From Gaeumannomyces sp. JS-464 (taxonomy: Eukaryota > Ascomycota > Sordariomycetes > Magnaporthales > Magnaporthaceae), in NCBI GenBank assembly GCA_002197995.1, contig NGZR01000001.1, positions 11,861,501 through 11,925,500 on the forward strand: a DNA stretch of 64,000 nt. The letters are read 5' to 3'. Below the pieces are notes generated by a model. It was not told where the DNA came from. It saw only the letters and a list, made by a program, of their open reading frames with translations, and ran no database searches. The translations under genes were made by a program, and so were the position numbers. Below, piece after piece: positions 22,989 through 34,924 of this stretch (its first letter is position 1; each line of letters opens with the position of its first letter).

Positions 22989-25916
22989 ATGTCCAGGTCT
23001 GATCACAAGCGGGCGACTTCACTGTCTGGATTCGTTTCGAAGCTTCTCCCCAAGAACCGACCGGAGCGGGGAGGCACTCTTCGAAAGCACCACGAAACAC
23101 CGCCAAAGCCCATAACTATCCAGTCCTCGGATGACCAGCCTGGTCAGAACCCAGACGAACTCAAGCTTTGCATTCCTCAGACCGTCCCCCACAGCTCCCG
23201 GGGCACATCTCAGGATGTCAAAGTCAATGACCTCGCGACTCGGTCGGACCCCCTCCCAGCCGGTCCACACCATAGACGGCCGGCTCTGCATGTGACGTGG
23301 AGGAACCCTCTGCCGCCATCTCCCCTGAGTCCGTATTCAAGCAGGCACCATATGCCTACGACAGGGCTAGGACCTATACGCATGGGTGGCCCATACCCGA
23401 TCGATCCGGACAGGCGAGCACAGACAAGACGTCGGCGGGAGGCCCGCAAGATGCTAAAGGCAAGTGGCGACTACCTCGGTCCCCAAGGGTTTAACCCCGA
23501 TACGGGCCTCTTCGATGTCGAGACCACAACATCCAGTGGGAGTCAACCCAAAGAGAATCCCGCCAGGGCTTTTTGCGAGGGCCCAGCTCGAGACCGCGGA
23601 CGCGCACATCCTACGGCAGAGGACAGAGCGAGATCGAGGCCCCAGATAAGAACCCGCTGGAGAAGAGACGAACATCAATGGTCTTCTGTGGCAGAGCCAG
23701 CTCTGAGTCCTATTCCATCCCTACATAGCGGCGCCCCATGTAAGAGGCATAAGCCCCACCCATTCCATTCATTTTATCATCTGATATTGGTTGGAATCCG
23801 CTGACGGCGCGCTCCTAGCGTTGGAGATGCCTGAACCACAATCAGGCGGAGCAGAGAAGCTCATAAGTCTGACACCTGCTGGCGAGCGTTTCAACCGGTC
23901 GGCGCATGACGAGCGATCGTCCTCGGAGACAACCATCGTCCGCTCTCCCTCCAGACGTGACTCGCGCGCTGTTGGGCAGTCAGCACTGGAACTTCATTCT
24001 CACGGTATTCTCATCAGCGCGTCATCTCGGGATCATCAGGATGACAGCCGGGCATTGAGTGATCTCTCCCCAAATCAGCCGGCGCAGACGGCAAAGCCTC
24101 AGCCTTCCCCGCGGGTCCTTTCCAGAGAGGAGGCCGCAGCGGCGCTGAGGCTAGGGCGGTCACACACGGGGGAGCCTTTTTTAGGGATGCGATCGCCTTC
24201 CCGAGTCGTCAGCTTAACAAGAGCATTCGGAGGAGGCCCGTCGGGAGCGACCACGTCCCTCGCGACCCGCGCGAATCAGCCGGGCAGGGCCATCCAGCGA
24301 CCGTGGCCTACTCGGCCGGAGACTTCAAAGTCCCAGTCTTGGCCCCATTCAAACAGGAGACGGGAGAGAGGGAGCGGTTCCGCGCCCCGGTCCCGCCCAC
24401 CGAATCCCTCGAAAACCCGTCCCGATCAGAGCACTCGGAAGCCCGACAGCAACCGGACGGGGGAGAGGAGGAAGTAACTATAGCGACCTCATCCCCTTCG
24501 AAGGTGGTCAAGCTCCAGCAGTCCCCGCCAGACCCCGCACGACCGGCTCCCCGCCTCAGGCTCGCAAAATCGAGCAAAGTCACGGTGAATCTCGGGCAGC
24601 TAGAGACGTGGCCGATGCCCAAGTTGAGAGCGAACAACAAGGCGGACGCGAAGCCTCAGTTCATGAGCTTCCCGGGGATGAGGCTGACAGAGGGTGCAGT
24701 CCGGGAAAAGGAGAGACCCGGCCATCATCCGGAGACGACCTCACAGGACACGACGGCAGGGATCAGCGGGTCTGCGTGCACACACACCACCACCACTACT
24801 GGCAATGGCTCCGACCTAGAGCTCCCCTCGAAGACCTCAGAAGTCGCTATCGAGAGGCAACACAGCGGAGACGAGACGCAGAGCAGCCAAGACGAGAACA
24901 CGGTGACGCCCCAGACACCGACGGTGGAGTTGGTGGACATCATGGCAGAGACAGCGATATCCAACCAGTCAGTCCCTGGCCGCAGAGACAGTTCGCCGGT
25001 GCCTTCCCCGCCGAGGCAGCCACAGAGCTGCTCGCCGAGCAGGCCCGACCGCCGTGCCGAGCCACCCGCGATCGCACCTACTACTACTATATCGCAGCAC
25101 CAGCTCCAGGCGACCAAGTGGCGGGCCCAGAGTCTAGTGCGTCCCAGGTTCTCGCCCGAGCGCAGGACGGCGGCGGCACAGCCATCCATGTTCACGTCTA
25201 CATGCCCACCAGCAACGCCGGTCCACTCGGCCGAGGGGAGGCGGTGGCAACGGACGACAGCCAGGGCCAGGAACGTCGCCCACGCAGGCCCAAGGAGCCT
25301 GTGGACGCCGTCAGCAGAGGCGAGGGCGGCCGCTCAGGCTGTGTTGGCGAGGAGCGGCGAAGCGTCGGAGGCTTGCGATCCCGCCAAGGCGGCGGCGCCG
25401 GTTCAGGAAAAGAATCACCCCGACGACGGAAAGGACATCACCGAGGCCTCCAAAGGAAAGCGCTGCCGCACAGATCCCTCAAAGGAGAGCCAGGTGGCAA
25501 TCAGTAGTGAGGACACGGATAAGAACGACATTGGCGAGCAGCATGAGCTAAAGAAGCAGCAACCACAAGGACATGAGCCCCAGCAGCAAGAGCAGCAGCA
25601 AGAGGAGCAGCACCGACAATGGGCTGCCCTTTTGGCAGCAGTGAGTGCCTTGGTCACGGCCTTTAGGGCTCTGCTGACCGACGTCTTGCTTGCATGCTGG
25701 GTGTTCATAACTCCAGCCTTCGACAGCAGCTCGCCGGTCCGCCAGCGATTCACGGCGGGTCGTTCGACGTGGTCTGACCTGGCTGTGTTTACGCTCGCCT
25801 CCGTCTTCGTGATGGGAGCGGTGATGGCCGGGGTTTGGGCGGGGAGGGCCGTCATGTTCGCGACAGAGGTTGCGCGGGTCGGCGTGATTACTTTTGGCAC
25901 CGCCCTCGGAATGTAA
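22989..25916 (+). CDS. Large disordered protein with C-terminal membrane segments, unknown function
   Basis: Exon 1 (22989-23739) joins exon 2 (from 23819) across a 79-nt intron with GTAAGA donor, CTGAC branch and TAG acceptor. Near 24300 the frame moves back one base and stays open to TAA 25914-25916, giving about 950 residues. Most of the chain is Ser/Pro/Arg/Gln-rich and looks unstructured, starting MSRSDHKRATSLSGF. It contains PIRMGGPYPIDPDRRAQTRRRREARKM in two short pieces and a Gln/Glu run near the end. The last 120 residues are different: two hydrophobic stretches (LLAAVSALVTAFRALL and LAVFTLASVFVMGAVMAGVW) suggest a membrane hairpin or tail anchor. I do not recognise a family. Other long frames in 24608-25507 are shadows. 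Confidence 0.65.
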
Positions 25917-28044
25917 CCTCCTTTTCCCCTCCCAGCCTATCCCCGTTTCTTCTCATGTTTGTGATAGGGTGGCACTGCACCTTGTCACTGCACTGATCCT
26001 GGGGTTTATTGACATTCAATTTGCTGGTTTCCAGCTTTGGTTAGGTTCACCGCCTGGCGCCTTGGGGAGCTTTCTAATGAAGTTCATAAATGCGTTCTGT
26101 GATGTTGTATTTGACTAGCAGCGAGCAAAATATTTACTCTACTTTTCTCGACCCCTGTATGTCGTACTCACTCGTCCTTTACATACGTCCTTCCCTATTT
26201 CATTACTTTGTTCTGTATCTCTCTTTTTTTCTTCTTCTTCCTCTTTCTTCCTTTCTTTACTCGTCCTGCAGCATCAATGCACCCCTTTATCAATCGAGGG
26301 GTCGAGGCATGGACTCAGGGGTGACAGGGTTTCTTTGGAGACTGGGCTGCTGTGTGGATCCCTCGAAGCTCCGGGATCGGGGGAGGCGATGTCGGCCTTG
26401 GAAACACAAGCCAGGAAGGGCATTGAAGATCACCCCTGTCAAGCACTAACCTAGCATGTAGCAAAGTTCGACTAAACAAGCACGCAGGCACATAATAAGC
26501 AGTCGTGACAGTCTGTGTGCGCGTTTTCGGACCTTTCTCCCGGCTTATTTTGCTCACTCGAGTCGTTATCTCGAAGTATCAACTACTGCTAGGCATCTCG
26601 GATCGGCATGTACCTGCCTATATCGACAGCACACCTAGCGGTAAGCATGTAGTGCACCACCCACTGCGTATGATAGGAACTTAACAACGAAATCGGTGTC
26701 GTTCTCACGTGAAGCGTGCTGCAAGTTGCAGTGCGGGTCATCGGTGACCATTCTGGGCAGGCTCGGGGACGACAGGCACCCTTGACCTAAGGGACGACCC
26801 GCGCGCATGTACATACTGTACGTGCGCTCGTCGCCCTCATGCTTAGGTAGTAGATACCAGATAGCATGAGCTAGCCAAGACACCCGAGGCTCTCTTTACT
26901 CGAGGACCATACATTTACGAGGGATTATGCGCCAAGCACATGGCAGATGCGCAGGGTTCCTCCTTGTGCGGGAAGGAAGGTTGCTATACCGGCTGGTCGT
27001 AGCATTTTTTCCCTATCAGCCTTCCTCCATAGTCACTTTGTCGTTACCTGGCAATCGGCGGACCGATCGGCCGGACAGTGGTCGGAGCTCCGCAGCCTCC
27101 ATGGTGGGTGGAGGAGCGGCAAGACGCGGTCCTAGGTGGATGAGATATGCGCGGTGGCGTGGATACTAGTCCCTCAGCGCTCCGTTTATGACCATGAGGT
27201 TCCAGTTATTGGTCACGTTTACATGGAAGTCCGTAAAAAAAAATATAAAAAAAATAAATGACAGGAGGAAAATTTTACCATGGCAGGGATGCGGCAGGGC
27301 TGCTTCTCTGCGCCCCATGTTCCCTTGTATTCTTTGCCCGGCCATTGAGACCGGACGAGAAAGTTGAGCTTTGTTTTGTCGGGCGTCCCGCAGCGCCTGG
27401 CCAATCCTGTGTCGTCATTTTCAAATTCAAAGCGGCTACCCGCGTTCCGGCGACCGGACGAGCTGGCCAAGACTCCGAAGATCGGCGCAGCAGCGCGCGA
27501 GAGCGACAGGGAAGCCTGGTGGAAGGGCATGTCGGGAGCAGTTGAAAACGAAGCCTTTTTTTCCGCCGCTGGCGCTCGTGTCTTGGAAAACCTGGCCTGC
27601 TTTGTATCTTTTTTAGCTTTGAGGAAAGAAGTCCCGGTTCTGCTTGGAGAGCGCCCGTCCCTCCTGGAAGTCAGTGAGTGCAGTGCACATTGTGCCACCA
27701 TCAACACGCTGAGCAGCCTCCTCGGCATCACCGTCGCCCATCACCGCCCGCCGCTGGGAACCGCGGCTTGCCGATACGCACACCTACCTACACCTCCCAA
27801 GCACCAGCCTGTCCTTATCGCCCGGCAAGGCACCCTGCAATTGGGCTGTGAGACATCGTGTGCAGCCGGAACGCATATCATCACTTGGCCACCCGCTCCT
27901 TTGCTCTCCCAAACCCCTCGCTCCGATCTTCCCTTTTTTCTTACTGCTGCTTGCTCGGGCTTCGATCGAAAACGAAGCACACACGAAACAAAACCAAATA
28001 GCAAGGAAGGGGGAGAATAGAACAACGCAAAAAAAGCTGCAAAG
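25917..28044. other. Intergenic, 2.1 kb upstream of LEU1
   Basis: No conserved coding signal. The final 100 nt contain A-rich stretches typical of a leader before the ATG at 28045. Short overlapping frames at 27364-28230 have no shared motif and are taken as chance. Confidence 0.4.
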
Positions 28045-30700
28045 ATGCCTGTGGCCGAGGGCGCGCAAACGCTTTACGACAAGGTGCTTCAGGCGCACAT
28101 TGTCGACGAGAAGCTCGATGGCACCATCCTCCTCTACATCGGTTTGTGTGCCCCGAGACCGGGTCCCCGCGCTTTGGTGCTCGCGATTGCTGACGTCTGC
28201 TTGGGATTTGTAGATCGTCACCTGGTCCACGAAGTCACCTCGCCTGCATGTGCTCCCGTCTCTCTTAGTGACCCCCTATTCATCTTCTGCTGCTGCGTTT
28301 CTCCTTTAAACCTTGTCGATTTCTTTCCTTCTTTGTCGCCGGCGAGCCTGTCCTCCTCCTGTGTGTCAATCCGCAACTAACATCCTCCCGTTTCGTGTTC
28401 CAGCAAGCTTTTGAGGGCCTGAAGAACGCTGGCCCGCAAGGTCCGGAGACCGGATTGCCCTTGCGACTTGATCACGTAAGTGCCTAGCTCCCAACGCCCG
28501 ACCATGCAGCTGCTCGCACAGCGCACAGCTTTGCCTGCAAGCCAAGCTCCAATTCTAACACCTGATTGGCTGCCCGAACAGAATGTTCAACCACCTCCCG
28601 AAAGGCCCTCAAGACATCGCCAGCTTTATCAAGGAGGAAGACTCCAGAACCAGTGCGTGACCCTCGAGGAGAACGTGCGGGACTTTGGCGTCACATATTT
28701 TGGCCTGAGCGACAAGCGAAGGGCATTGTCCACGTTATCGGCCCGGAGCAGGGCTTCACCCTTCCCGGCACCACCGTCGTCTGCGGCGACAGCCACACCT
28801 CGACCCATGGCGCCTTCGGTGCCCTCGCCTTCGGCATTGGCACCAGCGAGGTCGAGCATGTTCTTGCCACTCAGTGCCTCATCACCAAGAGGAGCAAGAA
28901 CATGAGAATACAGATCGACGGCGAGCTGGCTCCCGGCGTCAGTTCAAAGGACGTTGTCCTGCATGCCATCGGCATAATCGGCACTGCCGGCGGCACCGGC
29001 GCTGTCATTGAGTTCTGCGGCTCCGTCATCCGAGCCCTGAGCGTCGAGGCCCGCATGTCCATCTGCAACATGTCTATCGAGGCCGGCGCCAGGGCCGGCA
29101 TGGTCGCCCCCGACGACATCACTTTCGAATACCTCAAGGGCCGCCCCCTGGCTCCCAAGTACGACTCGCCCGAGTGGCATCGCGCCGTCAGCTACTGGAG
29201 GAATTTGCAGTCCGACCCCAACGCCAAGTACGATATCGACGTCTTCATCGACGCCAAAGACATCGTCCCAACCATCACCTGGGGAACGAGCCCCGAAGAC
29301 GTTGTTCCCATCACCGGTGTCGTCCCCGACCCCGAGACCTTCGCCACTGAGGCCAAGAAGGCCGACGGCCGACGCATGCTGCAGTACATGGGACTCACAG
29401 CTGGCACCCCAATGCAGAGCATCCCCGTCGACAAGGTCTTCATCGGATCATGCACCAACTCACGAATTGAGGACCTTCGCGCTGCGGCCGCCGTGGTCAA
29501 GGGCAGGAAAAAGGCTGCAAATGTCAAGAGCGCCATGGTGGTGCCCGGTTCCGGGCTCGTCAAGGCCCAGGCCGAGGAGGAGGGCCTTGACAAGATCTTC
29601 CTCGATGCTGGCTTCGAGTGGCGCGAGGCTGGCTGCAGTATGTGTCTCGGCATGAACCCTGACATTCTCGCTCCTCAGGAGCGGTGCGCCAGCACGAGCA
29701 ACCGCAACTTCGAGGGCCGTCAGGGCGCCGGGGGCAGGACTCACCTGATGTCACCCGTCATGGCTGCCGCCGCCGGCATTGTCGGCAAGCTTGCAGACGT
29801 GAGGAAGTTGACCGAGTACAAGGCGAGCCCGCACATCGATGCCTTCCATCAGAAGTCGGCACCTGCCAAGCCGCACGTGGATGAGCGTGTCGAGGAGGAC
29901 GCGGCCGAGAAGGAGGCCATCACGGACCAGCCCGAGGACAACGCGCCCCACACCAACACCTCGGCCGCCGCCCATGGATCCGTGGGCCTGCCCAAGTTCA
30001 CCATTTTGAAGGGTATCGCGGCCCCGCTCGAGAAGGCAAACGTTGACACGGACGCCATCATCCCGAAGCAGTTCCTCAAGACCATCAAGCGCACAGGCTT
30101 GGGCAAGGCTCTGTTTTACGAGATGAGGTTTAACGAGGACGGCAGCGAAAAGCCCGAATTTGTGCTCAACAAGGAACCTTACCGCAGAGCCAACATTCTG
30201 GTCTGCACGGGCGCCAACTTTGGCTGCGGCAGCTCTCGCGAGCACGCTCCTTGGGCGCTTAATGACTTCGGCATCAAGAGCGTCATCGCGCCGTCGTTTG
30301 CTGACATTTTCTTCAACAATTCGTTCAAGAATGGAATGCTTCCCATCCCCATCAAGGATCAGGCCCACATCGAGGCCATCGCGGCCGAGGCGCGCGCCGG
30401 CAAGGAGATCGAGGTCGATCTGCCCAACCAGCTCATCAAGGACGCGGCCGGCAGCACCATCTGCAGCTTTGAGGTTGAGGAGTTCAGGAAGCATTGCCTC
30501 ATCAACGGGCTCGATGACATCGGCTTGACGATGCAGATGGAGGACAAGATTGCCGAGTTCGAAAGGAAGATGACCAAGGAGACCCCTTGGCTCGACGGCA
30601 CCTCAAGAGGAAGGGCCAGAGCGGCAAGCTTCAGGCCAAGGCGGTCCCTGTGCCGACCACCAACCGCGGCGAGGCCAAGAAAGAGCCTCTCGACTGGTGA
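28045..30700 (+). CDS. LEU1: 3-isopropylmalate dehydratase (fused LeuC-LeuD), several frame errors
   Basis: Isomerises 2-isopropylmalate to 3-isopropylmalate in leucine biosynthesis with a [4Fe-4S] cluster. Exons are 28045-28141, 28214-28245, 28404-28475 and 28582-30700. The large-subunit domain carries [31 protein letters not shown] (cited as an overlapping motif region near 28780-28880), FIGSCTNSR and [10 protein letters not shown] with the three cluster cysteines. After a Glu-rich linker the swivel domain has [12 protein letters not shown] and [13 protein letters not shown]. Intron 2 begins GCATGT rather than GT. Between 28404 and 28740 the sequence leaves and regains frame several times (for example NAG, where RKVRRPDC is expected). 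Near 30600 one missing C moves the end into [14 protein letters not shown], ending EPLDW at 30700. About 770 residues. Confidence 0.93.
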
Positions 30701-30877
30701 GATTTCTAGCGTCAAGGGCGGCTGGGGTTTTGCTCTATGGCGTTAAGTCGGTTGATCTTTTCCTGTCTGCCAAAGTTATCGCCAGTCAGTACGTTTGTTT
30801 AGTTCGAGATCTGAACCCTGTAGGGCTCAGGGCACTACTTCCTTTATTCACAAGGCATGAGCAGTATGCGCTAGATT

Positions 30878-30918
<41 letters not shown>

Positions 30919-31199
30919 AGCCGTCAACACACGGCCAGTTCCTTAAAAAGGTAGCAACGTCCGGAGGACCATTCATGATGAAAGCAACAATATTGTGTTT
31001 CGAATCCAACTATTTGGCACTCGAGTAAAATACTATGACAGGTAGCCCAACAAGGCGTTGTCCACGAGTACCGAGGTTGCGAACTGGCACGCACGCCGTA
31101 GTTTTGCTCCTCCTCAGTCCCTAGTCCACTATATTCCGCCTCGGATATGTTTCATACGTAGTAGGACGGCCCATGCCTACCACGGGCCTGGGTTTCGAT
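30701..31199. other. Convergent intergenic region LEU1 / RKM5
   Basis: About 500 nt containing both 3' ends and the T32 tract at 30885-30916. No coding signal. Confidence 0.4.
30885..30916. repeat. T32 homopolymer
   Basis: Thirty-two consecutive T on the + strand, 185 nt after the LEU1 stop. Its true length is likely uncertain given the homopolymer errors elsewhere. Confidence 0.9.
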
Positions 31200-32429
31200 T
31201 CAACCTTTTAATATGCCGACGTGGACCACGAATCCAGAGCTGGAACGGAGGCCCTGCGGCAGGCTGTCGTCGGGCACTCTCCAGACATGGAAGGAGCGGC
31301 AGAAGCACTTGACCCAGCTCTCGAATATTTCTGGGTCGCGGAGCTGCTGCGCTACCACACAGACACAGGGGGCGGCGGCAGCACCGTCGTCTCCGGCAGA
31401 CGCTTTCCTGAGCGCGCAGGCGTCGACGCAGGTCTGGACCAGCGGCTCGATCAGGGACTCGTTGTAGATGCAGTCGCAGGCTATGACGAGATCGAAGCTC
31501 CTGACCTGGGCGGACCCGGTAAGCGAGGCCGTCACCTCGTCCGTTTCCCAGTCCAGAGGGGTGAAGCGCAAGGGCGACCCCGTCTCCACCTGCTGAGCAC
31601 CGGGGCGGCTACCCCCGGCCGCGGATTTGCTGCCGGCCCTTCGACTCTTGGCAGAGGACCTGCCGCCGCCGCCGCCGCCGCCACCTGGGGCGAGAGCAGC
31701 TCGGTTCTCTTGGATGTTCTGCTCAACCAGGCGGGCCACGTACGCCTGGTCCGTCAGGGTATAAGACAAGACGGTCGGGGCGAGAACGAGGCCGACTATG
31801 GCGGAGATGCCGCAGCCCAGCTCGAGGACGGCCGAGGCCCGGGACACGGCGCCGGACCTGGCAAGGACGTTGTCGGGCGAGGCGGCCCATTCAGCAAAAA
31901 GCGGCGTTACTTTCCAGACGACTGAAGAATATCATGAGGGCAAAAGCAGCAGCCAAGGACGGGCAGACAAAGCCACAAAGGGAGAGATGGGAGCCACATG
32001 ATTAGCAAAGGGCGCCACACACATACACACATACACAAACGCGCAAACACAAGCGGGGTGCAGTGTGTCAGGGTCAGATGAGGTGGCTGACGAGAGGCGT
32101 CACGAGGAAGATAGCTTTGACCAACCTGCTCCGGTTGTGCCGCCCGACCGCGTCGACGAGAGGATGCCCGGAGACTGGTGGATGGTCAAGTCCTTGCCGG
32201 CAACGGTCAGCTCCAGGCTGGAGGCCGCAGAGTCGACGAAGCCGAGGTTCTGCGACGGGATGTCTTGGGCGAAAAGAAGGAATGTTTCTGATGGCTGGCC
32301 CGTCAGAATGCAAGCAACCCCGGGGAATGTTGTAAGGGAGGGGGAAAAAAGGCTAGGCTCGTCCTAACCCTCGTCGGGATCCTCGACTTCAGCGCCGAGC
32401 TGTTCGGTGAAGAAAGCAACGGACGCCAT
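31200..32429 (-). CDS. RKM5: RKM5-like lysine methyltransferase (METTL21 family)
   Basis: SAM-dependent protein-lysine methyltransferase of the family that includes yeast Rkm5, which modifies a ribosomal protein; the substrate here is inferred. Exons are 32369-32429, 32126-32287 and 31200-31921, with phases agreeing exactly, giving 314 residues. Exon 1 reads MASVAFFTEQLGAEVEDPDE. Exon 2 gives TFLLFAQDIPSQNLGFVDSA and SPGILSSTRSGGTTGA. Exon 3 has VVWKVTPLFAEWA, the SAM motif VLELGCGIS and DLVIACDCIYNE. Inside the fold is a Gly8 run plus basic linker (about 30 residues). Donors are GTTAGG and GTTGGT. The frame is intact. Confidence 0.88.
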
Positions 32430-34924
32430 GGCTGGCAACGTGACCACCACGCCGTGGCCGAAACTGGAAGCCAAGGAACGCCTGCACAATCAGTATTTGG
32501 GCGCTTCTTGCTTGCGGCGGCAATATGGGGACACCGGGCGAATGAGAATGGACTGGGGGATGCCACCCGACACCGCCCCTTGGTCAAAGGAAGGATCAGT
32601 AGATATTACCAGGTGTGCAGAAGCAAAGGGAGGGTGCTTTCTTCGCCTCTGGCCGGCTAGCTGGCTGGGCTCGACGGAGCGCAAACGGGCTGAATGGACG
32701 CCTCAAACGACACACAGGGCAGATAGCGCAGCCAACGGCTACAATGCCAAGCACCTCCTTCTCAGGCTGAGGATGCCAAGAGACGACGCGCTTGGCTGGT
32801 GCCGAGTTGCCAAGAAGGCCCAGAGATGCAAGTGGTCGGGGCTGGGAGGGGTCTCAAGAGGCAAGGGTGTTTAATTTGGCCCCCCAGGTGCATCGAAACT
32901 GGCGCGGCAACGCGGGTCAGCGTGCGAGGATGGGGCTGGTCACGGTTTACAGTGGGGAGCCCTTAACTCAAGTTGCTTCTTCAAAAAGCATGCATGAGAA
33001 TGAGTACCCCCGTTAACATGGCAGATAGGCGAGCTGGATGGTATTGGATGACAGCCTGGCTTTTCCTCGCTGGCCTAGGAGGCAATAGTTTGTTCTAATT
33101 TACTAGGTTACCCAGTATCAGAGTGGTACGGCAGGTTGTTGTATTGGTACCCGTCAGAGGTGCCTCGGCGGGGAACACAGGTACCTTCGCCTCGGTCCCA
33201 AGCCCAGCATCGCGCGAACCCCCTCCCCTCCACGAAACCCCAGAATTCTTGGTATTGTATATTGAACGAGCTAAGCCGATGCGGGAAATTTGAAGTTCGA
33301 CGGTGCATCTTGGCTTTGTCTTGGACGCATCCCGGGGCCACGATTCCTTCAGGGGCTGGACTGCGTGCTGGATGAAATATTGAATCAGACGGATGCCAGC
33401 AGCAGCAGCAGCCTCGGCGGGGAAGCGAGCAGGCCGCAGCAGGGGGAGGTGGCAATTGCGCGCCCACTCCATTGATCACGGTTGCGCCGCATATAATGCG
33501 AAAGCGAACGACAGACTTGGACCTCCGGACAGGCCGAGCGGGCCGCGGCGGGCTCATGAAACCGCCCGGCCTGCCCTTTCGCATGTTGTGTGTTTGCTGT
33601 CGGGCCATGCTGGTCCAAAAGCATCAGGACATGCCCCGTCATGCTCATGTGAAAGCCGAGTCAAGCCGAGGCGATAACTGCCTGCATTATTTCTCTCCCC
33701 ATTCGTTTTTATAGCGGCAGCCTCGTTACTCGGCACTCTGAGCACTATGCTGGAGCAAGGTTAGACTCAATCGCGGGCTGAGTCGGTCCGAGCTTGGGGA
33801 TCAAGGTCTGGGCTGCGCTGGGAGAGCGCAGAAGCCGGGCACTGTAGGCCCTGGGACCATGGGGCCTGGGCCACTTGCCTCCATAAAAAAAAAGGTGGTT
33901 GCAAGTTCCCTTCGGCGCGGGTTGTTCGGGCCCAAAAGCCAAGCAAGCGACATTGACGAGGAGCCAGGGTGCGCTAGACCAGATCGCTGAGCAGGCCGTG
34001 AGCAAGAGCCAATCATGTGGGAATTGTGCAGGCTTGGCCCAACAAGAGGAGGGTGTGAGAGCTGTTGAAAGGGCTGACGCCCTGGAGCTACCTAGGGAGA
34101 CTGCTGGTTGGTGTTGGGCTGCCTGCCTAAGAGCTCTCTCTCCAACAGTGAGGTGGAGCATCCTGTGTCCAAGCCAATTCCATTGGCAAGACAGACACAG
34201 GGAAAAACACTGGTGACGCAGGCACACATTGGCAGTGCTACACACACGCCTAGCGGCAAATCACGGGCAGGCAGCAGAGCCAGCGATGGAGCTCGCCCTG
34301 TAGGTGAGGAGCATGCGATTGACTGCGGAGCCCTGCACGTCTGCGAGGGCTGTGGGCTGCTGCCACATCCGCACCCCGCCCACAACCACACACCCTATTG
34401 GGCGGCGGGCCCGGCCCAGCGTCACCTCACCCCTTCTATGCTGTCACCGGCAACCAGCAGATCAAAGACGGGGCCTCGCCAAGCACCTACTTGTTCTTGG
34501 GTCCTGGACCACGCGCCAGAAAAGGGCCTCTCCTTCCCCAAACGAACCAAGCCCCCAATACCAACCAGCGCCAGCCACCAGACCAAGAAGTCGGAGGCGG
34601 CAACGCAAAATAGCCTTCCAGCTGGCTCCAACCTGATCTTCTGCCTTTCCTGAAAAGTACAGCTTCGTCCCGACCTCCCCAGCCCAACGATCCTCCCCTG
34701 CCCCGTCCCCTTGGCCGTTCCTGCGCCCGTTTGCTTTCTTCCCCTTTTCTCCACCCCTCGACCGACTGCACCCTTTTCTCACTCTCCTGCTACCACAACA
34801 CCACGCGCAACGCATACACATCACAGCAAAAAGCGAGGACGACTTGTTGACTCCTTGCAAAAGCAAGTAGCAGCAGCAGCAGCAGCACCCAGAAACCACA
34901 CAACCACACACACCCGTCGACACC
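32430..34924. promoter_or_regulatory. 2.5 kb divergent region RKM5 / acyl-CoA synthetase
   Basis: No convincing gene. The 250 nt before the acyl-CoA synthetase start are strongly C/T-rich (34660-34760) and then carry a CAG repeat of six units near 34867-34886, which suggests a long, well-expressed leader. Another CAG run lies near 33398. Confidence 0.45.

Noticed and set aside
24608..25507. 299-codon open frame overlapping the low-complexity protein gene
   Set aside because: It lies in another frame of the same GC-rich, Arg/Gln-biased DNA, has no domain, and the overlapping frame has a natural C-terminal membrane tail.
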